The position numbers and the translations under genes were made by a program. This document shows positions 1 through 10,300 of a DNA stretch of 64,000 nt, one piece after another. Within the stretch, counting starts at the first letter, position 1, and every line of letters starts with the position of its first letter. The stretch comes from an uncultured Pseudoalteromonas sp. (GTDB taxonomy: Bacteria; Pseudomonadota; Gammaproteobacteria; Enterobacterales; Alteromonadaceae): assembly GCA_947493455.1 (NCBI GenBank), contig CANLRB010000004.1, positions 62,001 through 126,000 on the forward strand. The letters run 5' to 3'. The notes beneath the pieces were generated by a model. It was given only the letters and a program-made list of their open reading frames with translations, was not told where the DNA came from and made no database searches.

Positions 1-2
1 TC

Positions 3-302
3 ATGCTTTGTGCTTTTATCTCGGTACCAGTGAGTGACGTGGCCAATAAAGACATTTTACTTTTGCTATTAGTGGGTATTATTTTTACAGCCGCTCCGCA
101 TGCGCTATTTGCCTCAAGTTTACGGCATTTGTCAGCAAAAACAGCAGGGCTAATTTCATGTTTGCAGCCGCTATACGCCTGTATTTTTGCCTTTATACTA
201 TTGCAAGAACGACTAAATTTAACCACAATCATTGGAGGCGTGTTAGTTGTCAGCGCTGCTATATTTGAAACTTATTCAGTCACAAAAACAAAAAAAGAAT
301 GA
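3..302 (+). CDS. EamA/DMT-family transporter, C-terminal part (5' truncated by window)
   Basis: The reading frame is open from the window edge, so only about the last 100 residues of the protein are present. They contain three strongly hydrophobic segments (residues about 20-38, 47-66 and 74-91) separated by short loops, with the LQPLYACIFAFILLQE stretch that is typical of the end of EamA (drug/metabolite exporter) repeats. The family carries small metabolites across the inner membrane; the substrate cannot be told. Its stop codon overlaps the start of the next gene (ATGA), so the two are translationally coupled. Family is fairly sure from the C-terminal motif; the true start lies upstream of the window. 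Confidence 0.75.
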   Translation: MLCAFISVPVSDVANKDILLLLLVGIIFTAAPHALFASSLRHLSAKTAGLISCLQPLYACIFAFILLQERLNLTTIIGGVLVVSAAIFETYSVTKTKKE

Positions 303-997
303 AGATATTTGCACATAGAGGCTCAAGCGGAAGCTTTCCAGAAAATACACAGAGTGCGATTGAAGCAGCCCTGCAATGCCAAGTTGACGGCATCGAAGTT
401 GACTTGCAAAGCACACTCGACGACTTTGCCGTTATCCATGATACCTGGCTTGACCGAACAACCAATGGTCGCGGTAAAGTAAACAGCCTCACGTTAGCGC
501 AAGTACAACAGTTTGATGCCGGTCACGGTCAAGTTGTACCCAGTTTACGCCAGTTACTCGAGTGGGTTAACAACCAAACCCTAATCAACCTCGAACTTAA
601 ACACACCTTTGCCCTCGACAAATTTGTAATGCAACTTGAAACGGCAATTAGCGATGGCATTTTATCACGTGAAAATTTACTTATTTCTTCCTATGATCAC
701 CATCAATTAAAATGGGTCAAGCAGCATTTACCTTGGGTTAAAATTGGTGCGTTAACCAGTTCGATTCCGCTAAATTATTGTGAGTTTGCAGAACACTTAA
801 ACGCGTACAGTGTGCACCTAGACAAAAACTTTGTGAATCACGAATACGTAGCAGATGCCAAGCAGCGCGGATTAAAAGTGTATTGCTACACGGTAGACAA
901 ACAAGAAGATATCGCGCTCATGCAAGCGCTTGGCGTAGACGGTATTTTTAGCAACTTTCCGTGCAAAGCGAAATCTTTTATCGAGTTAGAACGCTAA
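299..997 (+). CDS. Glycerophosphodiester phosphodiesterase (GDPD family)
   Basis: The 232-residue protein opens with the GDPD signature: FAHRGSSGSFPENT, then GIEVDLQ and VIHDTWLDRTT, which supply the catalytic histidines and the acidic metal ligands of the TIM barrel. A later NLELK strand and a C-terminal GVDGIFSNFP motif complete the barrel. The family hydrolyses glycerophosphodiesters from phospholipid turnover to glycerol-3-phosphate and an alcohol. There is no signal peptide, so it should be cytoplasmic like UgpQ (about 247 residues in E. coli) rather than periplasmic like GlpQ. The start overlaps the stop of the EamA gene by ATGA, suggesting one transcript with that transporter. Confidence 0.9.
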   Translation: MKIFAHRGSSGSFPENTQSAIEAALQCQVDGIEVDLQSTLDDFAVIHDTWLDRTTNGRGKVNSLTLAQVQQFDAGHGQVVPSLRQLLEWVNNQTLINLELKHTFALDKFVMQLETAISDGILSRENLLISSYDHHQLKWVKQHLPWVKIGALTSSIPLNYCEFAEHLNAYSVHLDKNFVNHEYVADAKQRGLKVYCYTVDKQEDIALMQALGVDGIFSNFPCKAKSFIELER

Positions 998-1102
998 TTT
1001 TGCATTTCATACACAATAACTTGAATTACCACTAACTTAGCCAATACTTAAAGCTATTGCGCTGACGCAATATTCGATCGACTCACCAAAATGGAAGAGA
1101 TT

Positions 1103-1624
1103 ATGGATCAAACTAAGTTAGACGAGTTATTTTGCTTTCGTCAGGAATCGGGGCGCCTGTTACTTTTGTGCATGACACAACTCTCGCTTAGCCTCAATCA
1201 AAGTGACTCCAGCATGGCATCGCTCACACACGTATTTCAGAACCTCGTTCAGGTATGCTCACAGCTAGAGGATATGCAGGGAGATTTAAGCGAAAAAAAC
1301 CGCCCAAAAATAGAAAACCTTCATCAAGAATTACAGCACAATGTGAACGATGGCATTGTTGCTTTTCAATTTTACGATCGCCTCAGTCAACAGCTCTCTC
1401 ACATTCAAACTAGTCTCGACCAATTAAGCGAACTAATTCAAGATAGTAACAATCTGGCCGATAAGGAAAAATGGCTGAGCCTGCGCGATCATATTTGCTC
1501 GAGTTACTCGATGGAATCGGAGCATTTAATTTTTAAATCGATCATGGATGGAATGTCAGCCGACGAAGCAATGTCACTATATTACGAACAAGAAACAAAA
1601 CAAGATGACATTGAACTGTTTTAG
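1103..1624 (+). CDS. Small helical protein with CheZ-like DxxxQ motif, upstream of chemoreceptor
   Basis: I chose the ATG at 1103 because GGAAGAG lies just upstream of it; the ATG at 1091 has no ribosome binding site. The 173-residue product looks all-helical and soluble. Residues about 85-100 read IVAFQFYDRLSQQLSHI, which resembles the CheZ catalytic helix: D92 and Q96 have the D-x3-Q spacing of CheZ D143/Q147. The last residues (DDIELF) form an acidic-hydrophobic tail of the kind CheZ uses to bind CheY. The chemoreceptor gene follows after 30 bp. I infer a phosphatase or coupling role in chemosensory signalling. CheZ homology rests on a short motif only, and the protein is shorter than E. 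coli CheZ (214 residues). Confidence 0.55.
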   Translation: MDQTKLDELFCFRQESGRLLLLCMTQLSLSLNQSDSSMASLTHVFQNLVQVCSQLEDMQGDLSEKNRPKIENLHQELQHNVNDGIVAFQFYDRLSQQLSHIQTSLDQLSELIQDSNNLADKEKWLSLRDHICSSYSMESEHLIFKSIMDGMSADEAMSLYYEQETKQDDIELF

Positions 1625-1654
1625 CTCAACAATAGGAAACAACAGGGTATAAAA

Positions 1655-2875
1655 ATGAGTTCAGGGTTAATGAATTTATACGAATCAATTGAAAAAACCT
1701 TCTTTTTTTCGCTATCTCGAAAAATTTTCGGCAATTTAAGTTTTGTTTTTTTATTCCAAGCAATATCTCTTTATTGGCTGCACAGCGAACTGAGCGCGTC
1801 AAACTCAGATTTGAGTGGGTTTTGGCTACTCGCTTGCATTATTGTATTTGGGTTTGCGTTTACCCTTTTTTACCTTAACTTTTTAATTGTACGCCCAGTC
1901 AAAGCACTTAAAGACACCTTAACTAACATTAATCACAATGGCGCAGATTTAGCCACGCACTTACCAAAATTTACGTACGATGAGTTTCGAGAGTTAAGCG
2001 AGCAATACAATGTATTTGTGTCGCGTTTAGAGGGGCTACTCAAAGAAGTGCACCATAAAGCGGAGCTGGCACAAAATACCAATATGACGGTGTCTAACAC
2101 CATGAAAGAAACCAACGCCCTCGGTGAGCAGCAAATCTCACTCTCACATAATATAGTTGCCGCCTCAGAAGAAGTTTCAAATTCCCTGTTACAGATTTCG
2201 CAAAATACCGAGCACACCTTTGATGCCAATGTCGAAAACCTAGAAAAAGTAAATGTATCGGCCACCGAGCTCAAATCGTTGGTGAATCAAGTGACTCAAA
2301 TGACTGTATTACTTGGGCGCTTTTCAACGACCATTTCAGGGTTAAAAGAAAACTCTGACAATATTCGTAGCATTTTAAAAATGGTCGAAGAATTTTCTGA
2401 TCAAACCAACTTGCTAGCACTTAATGCCGCCATTGAAGCGGCCCGTGCGGGTGAAGCGGGTCGTGGCTTTGCTGTTGTTGCTGACGAAGTACGCTCTTTG
2501 TCAGTGAAAGTAAATGATGCAACGAGGCAAATAAGCGATTTTATTAACAAAATGAATAGCCTTGTAAGCGAAACAAATACTGAGTCAGAGCAATTAATGG
2601 CACAATCGAGTAACGCTGAAAAATTAATCACCGCAACATCAAATGTGTTTGATTCTATGGCCGATGATCTTGCAGCCAATCAACTACAATTGCAGGAAAT
2701 AGTAGCCGCCGTAAGCCAGCTTGAAACCACTCAACAACAGACCCATCAATCAGTGCAGCAAATTGTCGAATTGGGCCAACAAGCTAACGAACATATGGCC
2801 CATGCAAGTTCTGAGACCGAGCACTTATTACAGCAAACGGCTGATACCAAGAAAGATTTACAGCAGTTTATTTAA
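1655..2875 (+). CDS. Methyl-accepting chemotaxis protein without periplasmic sensor domain
   Basis: This 406-residue chemoreceptor has two membrane segments (about residues 25-45 and 55-75) joined by a periplasmic loop of only about ten residues. A HAMP-like region (about 75-125) and a long coiled-coil signalling domain follow. The hairpin tip is well conserved: [15 protein letters not shown], then [14 protein letters not shown]. Such receptors bind CheW/CheA and control kinase activity. With no room for a ligand domain, the input must be membrane-borne, cytoplasmic or from a partner; the CheZ-like gene 30 bp upstream is the obvious candidate partner. AGGGT at 1643-1647 is a plausible ribosome binding site for the ATG at 1655. 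Confidence 0.88.
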   Translation: MSSGLMNLYESIEKTFFFSLSRKIFGNLSFVFLFQAISLYWLHSELSASNSDLSGFWLLACIIVFGFAFTLFYLNFLIVRPVKALKDTLTNINHNGADLATHLPKFTYDEFRELSEQYNVFVSRLEGLLKEVHHKAELAQNTNMTVSNTMKETNALGEQQISLSHNIVAASEEVSNSLLQISQNTEHTFDANVENLEKVNVSATELKSLVNQVTQMTVLLGRFSTTISGLKENSDNIRSILKMVEEFSDQTNLLALNAAIEAARAGEAGRGFAVVADEVRSLSVKVNDATRQISDFINKMNSLVSETNTESEQLMAQSSNAEKLITATSNVFDSMADDLAANQLQLQEIVAAVSQLETTQQQTHQSVQQIVELGQQANEHMAHASSETEHLLQQTADTKKDLQQFI

Positions 2876-2922
2876 CACAACAAATATGATCGCCACGGCG
2901 CTTAGTTAGCAAAGAGTGATAA

Positions 2923-3894
2923 CTAAGCGCGCGTAATATCAAATGCAATCACCTCAGCAATCGTTTTTTTATTCAGTGCCAACATCACTAAACGATCGAT
3001 GCCTAAAGCAACGCCTGAGCAACTAGGTAAACCACTACTAAGCGCGGCGATAAAGCGCTTATCAATAGCAACAGGCTCAAGGCCTAGAGATTCACGTTTA
3101 AGATTATCTTGAGCAAAACGCTGCGCTTGTTCATCACTGTCAGTTAATTCATCAAATCCATTTGCCAGCTCCATATTTTGATAGTAGAGCTCAAAGCGCT
3201 CAGCAACCGCAGGGTTGTCGTGGTTTAGTTTTGCTAGTGCCGCCTGCGATGCGGGAAAATGATAAATAAAGCATGGTCTTTGTTGTCCTATTTTAGGCTC
3301 CACATGCATGCAAAATAAGAGTTGCAACAAGGTGTCTTTGTCGCGCTCATCTTGCGCAATATCTTGGTATCCCAGCTGACACGCCAGTGCTTTCAATTCA
3401 GCCAAACTTGCACTTAGCGGATCGAGTTCAAGTACGTCAATAAAAGCATCACGATAGGTTTTGCGCTCTGCAGGCTGACAATGCAGCACCTGTTGCATCA
3501 ACTCATCAATTTCAGCCATTAAGGCAGACGCATTAAAACCTGGGCGATACCATTCAAGCATTGTAAATTCAGGATTATGATGGCGACCTGACTCTTCATT
3601 GCGAAACGATTTACAAATTTGATAAATTGGCCCACAGCCCGCCGCAAGCAGTCTTTTCATGGCAAACTCGGGCGATGTTTGCAAATAAAGCGGCGCACCT
3701 TTAGCAAAACCGGGACCTACAAACATCGTTTTAAAGCTCGCTAAATGCACATCGGTGACACTCGCATGCGACATACTTGGCGTATCAACTTCAAGCACAC
3801 CTTTATTTGCAAAAAACTGACGTATTTGCGCAATAATTTCAGCGCGTTTGTGCAATGATGATATTTCAGCACTTGGCTGCCATAGCTCAGTCAT
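2923..3894 (-). CDS. epmA: Elongation factor P (R)-beta-lysine ligase EpmA (PoxA/GenX)
   Basis: EpmA is a truncated class II lysyl-tRNA-synthetase paralogue that attaches (R)-beta-lysine to EF-P. The product starting at MTELWQPSA is 323 residues, against 325 in E. coli. It carries the class II motifs: motif 2 near [20 protein letters not shown] and motif 3 near [12 protein letters not shown] at the end. It lacks the anticodon-binding domain of LysS. The frame is open 16 codons further upstream, but GGAG six bases before the ATG at 3894 supports this start. It lies downstream of efp on the same strand, with a terminator between them, and the beta-lysine-forming epmB is on the other side of efp, so the full EF-P modification set is clustered. 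Confidence 0.95.
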   Translation of the reverse strand: MTELWQPSAEISSLHKRAEIIAQIRQFFANKGVLEVDTPSMSHASVTDVHLASFKTMFVGPGFAKGAPLYLQTSPEFAMKRLLAAGCGPIYQICKSFRNEESGRHHNPEFTMLEWYRPGFNASALMAEIDELMQQVLHCQPAERKTYRDAFIDVLELDPLSASLAELKALACQLGYQDIAQDERDKDTLLQLLFCMHVEPKIGQQRPCFIYHFPASQAALAKLNHDNPAVAERFELYYQNMELANGFDELTDSDEQAQRFAQDNLKRESLGLEPVAIDKRFIAALSSGLPSCSGVALGIDRLVMLALNKKTIAEVIAFDITRA

Positions 3895-3910
3895 ATTCGC
3901 TCCAATATAA

Positions 3911-3934
3911 AAATCCCAGCAAATGCTGGGATTT
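3911..3934 (-). terminator. Hairpin terminator after efp
   Basis: An inverted repeat AAATCCCAGC / GCTGGGATTT with a four-base loop is followed, reading the minus strand, by a T-rich stretch. It lies between efp and the epmA start, so most efp transcripts probably end here and epmA is expressed from read-through or a promoter of its own. Confidence 0.75.
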
Positions 3935-3996
3935 AAAAACAATTGTCGAGTTATATCCGCAATTAGATATAAGCTACCAAATTAGTTTGCTGTGGC

Positions 3997-4566
3997 TTAC
4001 TTTTGTACGCGACCTACATATTCGCCAGTACGTGTATCAACCTTCACGATTTCGCCGATTTGGACGAATAAAGGTACACGAACAACCGCGCCTGTAGTAA
4101 GCGTCGCTGGCTTTCCACCCGTACCTGCAGTGTCACCTTTTAGACCAGGATCGGTATCAGTGATCTCTAGCTCAACAAAGTTTGGCGGCGTTACTGAAAT
4201 AGGGCTGCCATTCCAAAGTGTCAGTGTACATGTATTGTTTTCAACCAACCATTTCACTGCATCACCTACTGCTTTTTCGTCAGCAGCAAGTTGTTCAAAG
4301 GTTTCATTGTTCATGAAATGCCAAAACTCACCGTCTGTATATAAGTAGTCTAGGTCATGATCCATTACGTCTGCGCCTTCAACCGTTTCACCTGACTTGA
4401 AGGTCTTTTCTAATACTTTACCAGAAATTAGTTTACGTACTTTAACACGGTTAAACGCTTGGCCTTTACCTGGTTTTACAACTTCATTTTCTAAGATGCT
4501 GCAAGGTTCGCCATCCATCATAAATTTTAGGCCGCCCTTGAACTCATTGGTGCTATAATTCGCCAT
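3997..4566 (-). CDS. efp: Translation elongation factor P
   Basis: EF-P binds stalled ribosomes between the P and E sites and promotes peptide bond formation at polyproline. The product is 189 residues, the usual length. Residues 31-38 read KPGKGQAF, which places Lys34 at the position that is beta-lysylated in E. coli. The C-terminal OB domains end with [12 protein letters not shown], the family signature. AGAGGAAACG precedes the ATG. The gene is divergent from epmB (36 bp between starts) and upstream of epmA, matching the need for both enzymes to activate Lys34. Confidence 0.97.
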   Translation of the reverse strand: MANYSTNEFKGGLKFMMDGEPCSILENEVVKPGKGQAFNRVKVRKLISGKVLEKTFKSGETVEGADVMDHDLDYLYTDGEFWHFMNNETFEQLAADEKAVGDAVKWLVENNTCTLTLWNGSPISVTPPNFVELEITDTDPGLKGDTAGTGGKPATLTTGAVVRVPLFVQIGEIVKVDTRTGEYVGRVQK

Positions 4567-4602
4567 CGTTTCCTCTATCTAGCTATTTTTTGAGTAATCA
4601 AC

Positions 4603-5640
4603 TTGTCAATGATACAAAGAATTGAAGCAAATTTGCAGGGCAACTGGCAAAAAGAATTAGCAAATGCCGTAACTGACCCTAAAAAACTACTGGAACAACT
4701 TGATATTCCAGTAGAAAAGTACCAGCACCATTTTGCTGCTCGCACGCTTTTTCCGATGCGTGTGCCACAACCTTTTATCGCTAAAATGAAACAAGGTGAC
4801 TTTAATGACCCCTTGTTACAGCAAGTATTACCACTTGAGAGTGAGTTTATTGCTGAACCTGGTTATACAAAAGACCCATTGCTCGAGCAAGAGAACGACA
4901 TTCCCGGATTATTGCACAAATACCAATCACGCGTTTTGATTATTTTTCGCGGCGGCTGTGCGGTTAATTGCCGTTATTGTTTTAGACGCCATTTTCCGTA
5001 TCAAGACAACCATCTTAATAAACAGGCTATGCTAGAACCGCTTGCCTATATTCGAGCACATCCAGAAATAAACGAAGTCATATTAAGCGGCGGCGATCCA
5101 CTGATGGCCAATGATAGCGCTATCGATTGGTTTTTAACTGAGCTAGAGGCGATTAAACATCTTACACGAGTGCGTATTCACACTCGCTTGCCTGTTGTTA
5201 TACCAAACCGCGTGACAACCGCTTTGTGCCAACGCCTGCAATCGAGCAGACTCAAAACCATTTTGGTGACTCATATCAACCACGCCAACGAGATAGATGG
5301 CACGCTGGTCGCGGCACTGAGTAAATTAAAACAAGCCAATGTCACTTTATTAAATCAAGCGGTATTACTGAAAGGAATAAATGATAGCGCAGTTGAACAG
5401 CAAAACTTATCTGAAGCCTTATTCAGTGCTGATGTATTGCCTTATTACTTGCATGTGCTCGACAAAGTGGAAGGTGCCACTCATTTTTATGTTTGTGATG
5501 AAGATGCTGTGAGCTTAATGCAGGAACTACTCACTCTGATACCGGGTTTTTTAGTGCCTAAACTGGTACGAGAAATTGGTGGGGAAAAAAGTAAAACCCC
5601 ATTGGATTTGGGGCTCTACTTCGGGAGCTCAGTTAAATAA
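4603..5640 (+). CDS. epmB: EF-P beta-lysylation protein EpmB (lysine 2,3-aminomutase-like)
   Basis: EpmB is a radical-SAM, PLP-dependent enzyme that converts (S)-lysine to (R)-beta-lysine for EpmA. The radical-SAM cluster motif CAVNCRYC is present, followed by RRHFPY; LSGGDPLM, HTRLPVVIP and ILVTHINHANE match the KamA/EpmB core. At 345 residues it is the short form typical of EpmB (E. coli 342) and lacks the long C-terminus of catabolic KamA. The start is either TTG at 4603 or ATG at 4609; GAG near 4592 suits the TTG slightly better. It is divergent from efp. Confidence 0.95.
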   Translation: MSMIQRIEANLQGNWQKELANAVTDPKKLLEQLDIPVEKYQHHFAARTLFPMRVPQPFIAKMKQGDFNDPLLQQVLPLESEFIAEPGYTKDPLLEQENDIPGLLHKYQSRVLIIFRGGCAVNCRYCFRRHFPYQDNHLNKQAMLEPLAYIRAHPEINEVILSGGDPLMANDSAIDWFLTELEAIKHLTRVRIHTRLPVVIPNRVTTALCQRLQSSRLKTILVTHINHANEIDGTLVAALSKLKQANVTLLNQAVLLKGINDSAVEQQNLSEALFSADVLPYYLHVLDKVEGATHFYVCDEDAVSLMQELLTLIPGFLVPKLVREIGGEKSKTPLDLGLYFGSSVK

Positions 5641-5641
5641 A

Positions 5642-5848
5642 TTAAACGTATACGTCAACATTATTGCCTAAGCTGGCAGTTGGCTTACTTGGGGACGGCA
5701 TACTTTGCATTGTTTGCGCCGCTGACTGCAACAATGCAATCGCTGCTTTACCATCAGCTTGTTGCTGTTTTTTAGCAAGTGATGCACTTAATATTTCAGC
5801 ACTTTCACTGGCATTCATGGTTGGCAACGATGAACCACTAATATTCAT
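5642..5848 (-). CDS. Small YjfB-like putative motility protein
   Basis: This 68-residue protein begins MNISGS, has a central Ala/Gln-rich helix with an AKKQQQADGKAAIALLQSA segment, and ends LGNNVDVYV. The layout (short N-terminus, one amphipathic helix, Pro/Ser linker, and a terminal LGxNVDV) resembles the YjfB putative-motility family. AGGGTGAAAC stands just before the ATG, and the gene abuts epmB tail to tail with one base between stop codons. The family function is not established. The opposite-strand frame over the same bases has no ribosome binding site and looks like a shadow. Confidence 0.5.
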   Translation of the reverse strand: MNISGSSLPTMNASESAEILSASLAKKQQQADGKAAIALLQSAAQTMQSMPSPSKPTASLGNNVDVYV

Positions 5849-5918
5849 AGTTTCACCCTAGTTACTTTAAACTGTGTTACTATATCGACCGATTTTTAAA
5901 TGACTTTAGTGTTTTTTT

Positions 5919-6212
5919 ATGGATGCTGTAATCACACAATTAAACAATAACTTAAAAGAGCTTTACCGCCGTGCGATCGATGCTGATGCAAAATTAGATG
6001 CGCTGCAACAACAAGGTAAAGGTAAATTCACTGCGCTGTTTCATGAAACCAATGCGTTTACTATTAGCGCTAAGCGCTTTAAGCCTTATGTGCTTGAAGT
6101 AGCTAGTGATGTAGAAGCGCTCACCCACGCAAGCGAGTTAGATCAAACTGCGATCCTTGCTATTGTTAAAAAAATAGAAGAGCTACATAAATTGCTGGCA
6201 AGCTTTAAATAA
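5919..6212 (+). CDS. Short PriC-like primosomal replication protein (putative)
   Basis: The 97-residue, Lys-rich, helical protein has an LFHETNAFTISAKRFKPYVLE segment that fits the N-terminal PriC pattern (F..LF.T.s.rL.pyl.E). E. coli PriC is 175 residues; only the first half of the family would be present, which seems to be the rule in this bacterial group but I cannot confirm it. PriC helps reload DnaB at stalled replication forks. It is divergent from the YjfB-like gene. No other function is suggested by its neighbours. Moderately uncertain; a generic coiled-coil protein is the alternative. Confidence 0.5.
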   Translation: MDAVITQLNNNLKELYRRAIDADAKLDALQQQGKGKFTALFHETNAFTISAKRFKPYVLEVASDVEALTHASELDQTAILAIVKKIEELHKLLASFK

Positions 6213-6296
6213 ACACAAATTAACGATGCAAATCGTTCAATAGTTGAACAAATGTGGTAATTTACTAAACTTAAGCTAGTTGAGGAGTAAGTTACA

Positions 6297-6614
6297 ATGC
6301 CTGTACGCGCACCTGTTACCGCAGGGGTTGAAATAAATACCGCATTTGTGAATCGCCTATCGCAACAAGACGAAGCGACCAAACAAGCGGCTGCCGACGA
6401 AAAGTCTGGTTATTTACCAGAAGATTCGCTCGACATTTCAAAACGCGCCCGTTCTAAACAACAGCAAACCGAACTCGATACAAAAAGCGACATTGAAGGC
6501 ATAGCACAAGATGTGATCCGAGTTTCGAGCACCATAGGCAAAGCTAAATCGGCGGGTAATTTAAGTGCTGAACAAGCTGCAAAGCTCTATAAAGAAATCG
6601 CTGCGTTGCTTTAG
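6297..6614 (+). CDS. Hypothetical soluble protein, 105 residues
   Basis: I do not recognise this protein. It has a strong ribosome binding site (GAGGAG, about nine bases before the ATG). The composition is rich in Ala, Lys, Gln and Ser, with a disordered-looking first half (an RARSKQQQ stretch near residue 52) and a predicted helical C-terminal third that ends LSAEQAAKLYKEIAALL. There is no signal peptide, membrane segment or cysteine. It follows the PriC-like gene by 84 bp on the same strand and may share its transcript. Confidence 0.6.
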   Translation: MPVRAPVTAGVEINTAFVNRLSQQDEATKQAAADEKSGYLPEDSLDISKRARSKQQQTELDTKSDIEGIAQDVIRVSSTIGKAKSAGNLSAEQAAKLYKEIAALL

Positions 6615-6669
6615 ATTTGAACTATAGCTAGCCACAGCGATTCGAATAAACAAGGTTTAAGTGAAAAAC

Positions 6670-7155
6670 CTATTTAGTTTTTGGTAACAGATCTTTTTCA
6701 AACCAATCTGTAATTAAACGCTTGTCATGCATAAACTCTTCATCGCGACCGCGCTTCATTTTATCCATAAAGCCCATATCTTTTAATGCGACTTCGTTTT
6801 TTTCAACCAATTTTCCTTTACCGTCAGTCAGAACATAACTGAATTCAACGCGAGGAAAATAAATTGGTTTCACAACACGAAAATCGTTTTGACCAAAGCG
6901 AACATCACCTGCAAGATCGATGTCAGTTACCTTAATGCCGAGCTTGTAGCCCTCTGGCATATCTTCAGCAAGTTTTTGAAAATGCTTTTCAAATTGCTTT
7001 TTAATACGCTTGTGGTAACCGCCTTTGGTTTCATTCGACGGGCGAACATCGCGAAAGTCTTTAAAGTCACCAAAGCTTACGTTGGCTTCACCGGCTGTAG
7101 CCATTAATGGTAAAGCAAAAAAACTCGTCAATAAGATTTTTTTAGCTGTATTCAT
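6670..7155 (-). CDS. DUF3016 family exported protein
   Basis: The 161-residue product has a clear signal peptide (KK, hydrophobic core, cleavage near ATAGEA, about residue 21). The mature part is charged, with a VSFGDFKDFRDVRP start, an IKVTDIDLAGDV strand and a C-terminal DWFEKDLLP. This matches the DUF3016 family of small periplasmic proteins, whose function is unknown. There is no lipobox. It lies alone, on the same strand as the DUF4132 gene but 180 bp downstream of it. Confidence 0.7.
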   Translation of the reverse strand: MNTAKKILLTSFFALPLMATAGEANVSFGDFKDFRDVRPSNETKGGYHKRIKKQFEKHFQKLAEDMPEGYKLGIKVTDIDLAGDVRFGQNDFRVVKPIYFPRVEFSYVLTDGKGKLVEKNEVALKDMGFMDKMKRGRDEEFMHDKRLITDWFEKDLLPKTK

Positions 7156-7335
7156 TTTATATCTCCATCAGTTCTTGCCATGCAAGTGTGTTTCTTAAGT
7201 TTGACTACATTATCTACTTAGTATGCTTAATATACGCTTAACAAAAAAGAAATAAATACAAAAAAGCAGCTCATTTATTTACCAAACAAGTATTCACAAG
7301 CTGCCAATATATCAATTTTGTTATTCGTTACTTTA

Positions 7336-10300
7336 CTAAGCCGTTACTTCTTCACTCACTTTTGACTTTTCTTGCAACGCTTTTTTAATCTCATACGCCA
7401 TAGCGATTAGCGGTTTAGGCGCATTGGCAATATCGTTTTTGTATGTTTCACGATTCCAAATTCGAATTTCAGTCACTGTAATGATGTCATCAAAATAATC
7501 CCCTGGTCGATAACTGTCGAAACGGAACTCTAATACATGATTTAAAAACGCCGAAGTATAAGAAAAATCAGAGTAATAGCTGCCCTCTTGGTTAATTGGC
7601 ATATTCCATTTCTTTGCAATTGAATTCACATCACCCACTGAAATATCAATACTATTGTGTGCAAAATCACTTTCAATTTCAGGAATTTCAGCCAAGCTAT
7701 TTACGCGATCAAACTGTTCAATCAATGGCGACAATTCATAATCATCGAGATGCGCTTGCCATTGCTCTACTACCGTTGGATCTGCAAATACCGGATGGAA
7801 TAGGCGGATCTGAGCCTCATCAGCTAAAACGACAACCTCATCCTCATAGTCAATTAACGAGCCATCTTCACTTATTCTAAAACTTTTTAAGCTGTCAGCA
7901 TCTTGCCATACAAATGCCTGAGCAAGAATATTCATTAACGAATGGTCAATAAAAAGCTGTTGCCAATAATCTTTCGTCCAGCAACGTGCAGCATAAAAGG
8001 CACTTACCATACGCGGCGCCTGTTTTTTAGCAACTTTCTTTATATTTGTGCGCAGCGTTTTAAATGTTTGCTCAGCACTGGCGCGCAGTTCAGGGTCTTC
8101 ATTGCTACCTGCTTTTGGTAAGCTTTTTGTTACCCTCTTGGTGAGCGAATTAGTTACGCGTAACGTAAAGTCACCGTTGAGTGTAACAACATAGTCTTTA
8201 TCACCAACGGGTAAGGTGATCCCCTGTTTTGTTAAGCCAAAATCAGGCACCAAAAGATCCGTTAAATCTCGATAACCAATACCACGCAGCTTGGCTGTTT
8301 CAGCCAGAATATCAATTGCGGCATTTGCTAGTGCATCGCTATAGCTTGACTTGGTACTTATCTCATGAAGTGCCGCAAGCGAATAAGTGGTATTAATCGT
8401 ACCAAGTGCACGGATTATACGAATCGAACTATGATAATTAATCTTTTTCCATTTATTAATTTGCTTCTCAAATTCTGGTACGAGTGAATCATCGGCAAAA
8501 TAACCAACAAGCACAGTTATAAAGTCGTAGTTTTTTCTTTTTGCGCTAAGTACCTCATCATCATACTCCTGACGGCAATCCCAAGTATTTAATAAATAAT
8601 GTGCAATTTTCGCACGATTCACCGGTGTTACACTGTGTACCATATCAATCAAATATTGGGCAAGTGGTGGTTTTTTAAAGCTTGACGATTTATCAATTAA
8701 CCACGCTAAATCACTTTCCCTGCCTTCACCAAACAGCAACTGAAACTCGTCAGTAACAAGTTCAGTAATCAGTTCAGGCTTTTTCACCTTATATTTACTT
8801 GTATCTGCGAGCTCGACTTGTGTATCGTCGTCGATTTCACCAAGCTCACCAAGTAACGCTTTAACCGCAGCAACTTCGGTTTGACTAATTTTTTTATTCT
8901 GAAGTAACAACTTCAAATAAGGAACTGTATCTGGAGTTGCCATATATTTAAGTGTATAAAACGCAGCTTGTCGGTGTCCTTTTAACTTGGCATCGATCCA
9001 ACCAAGCGCCACTAGCTCGCTAATATCTTCACGTGCCAAGCGTTTCGCAATACTTTTTTGCGCCCGCGTCGATTTATTTATAGCTGGTAATATATGAGGA
9101 AGGATCGCCTTAAACTGGCTCAAATTAGCAAGCTTAACGATGATATAAACCAGCCCTCCCGGTTTCACTTGAGCGAGCTTTTCAGGGTATTCGGTTATCA
9201 TTTTCAAAATAACGCGCCCGAGACCACTGGCGTCTTCTTCCCCAAACTTACCCTCTTCATCATCGTCATAATATCGGTAATGTTCACTCTCAGTTTCAAG
9301 GTAAAGTGCACATTCCATCAAGGGTTCATGCAAACTTTTATCTTGCCATAAAAAATCAATATACGACTTACCTAAATAGGCGAATAAGCCTTCTTCTTTA
9401 CAGATTTTAACTACTTGAGATGGATTGTTCGTTAAACAGGCTTTAATTATTTGTTTATACTCATCTTCAGGCCAACGTTCACAATTCTTAAGTGCAACTT
9501 CAATGCTTTTATCTGAGCCGAAATCGACCATCTTTTGGGTGAGTTCAACATCATTAAATTTGAAACGCATCTTAACAAAACGTGCCATATTCTCGTCCGC
9601 AACATTATGAACCGCAGGTTTTGCAATTTCATAATCATGATAGTGCGTATCTCTCATAACCCTTTCTAAACGTTCAAGTACATGTATAGCAAGACTAAAC
9701 GAAGGGGCAGATAACAATTTAGACAGTAAAGGAACAGAATTTATCTCCTTCACAACGTCAGTCAATTTGCTCCAACTAACACGAGCGACATCCCTTTCTC
9801 CAACGAAGTAAAAATCACGTCGTTTCTCAACTAGGTTTAAATGCAATAAATCTACTTTCTCTATATTTGATTGTTTTGCCGGAATAGATTCTTGATTAAT
9901 CCATCTTGAATGTGAATAGCCAATCGTTATGTAATACAGCTTTTGTAAGAATTCGTCACGGTCTGTCAATGTAAGTAAGTAAGATTCAATTTTTACGATA
10001 TCAATATCATCTCGGTAATAGCATTTTACGTCATGTAACTTAGCACTAGTCGGGGCTTCTAATTGAAACCAATCAATATGCTCAAAAAAGCCTGAAAGTA
10101 GCAATACATAAGAGCTATTTAGGTGGTCAATTTGACTTATTAAATCTCGCACTTTTTGTTGTAATGTACACTTCATATCATGCGCTATAGCAGCAAGCTC
10201 AGAGGCTTTATTATTCGCTAAATAGCTGCCGCCACCGTTTGCTAGATGCTTTTCAAGAGTAATGGTTTCGTCTTCTGTAAACGAAATGCCTACGTGTTGA

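Noticed and set aside
7596-7880. Plus-strand 94-codon frame within the DUF4132 gene
   Set aside because: Shadow of the large minus-strand gene; His/Gln-rich translation, no ribosome site.
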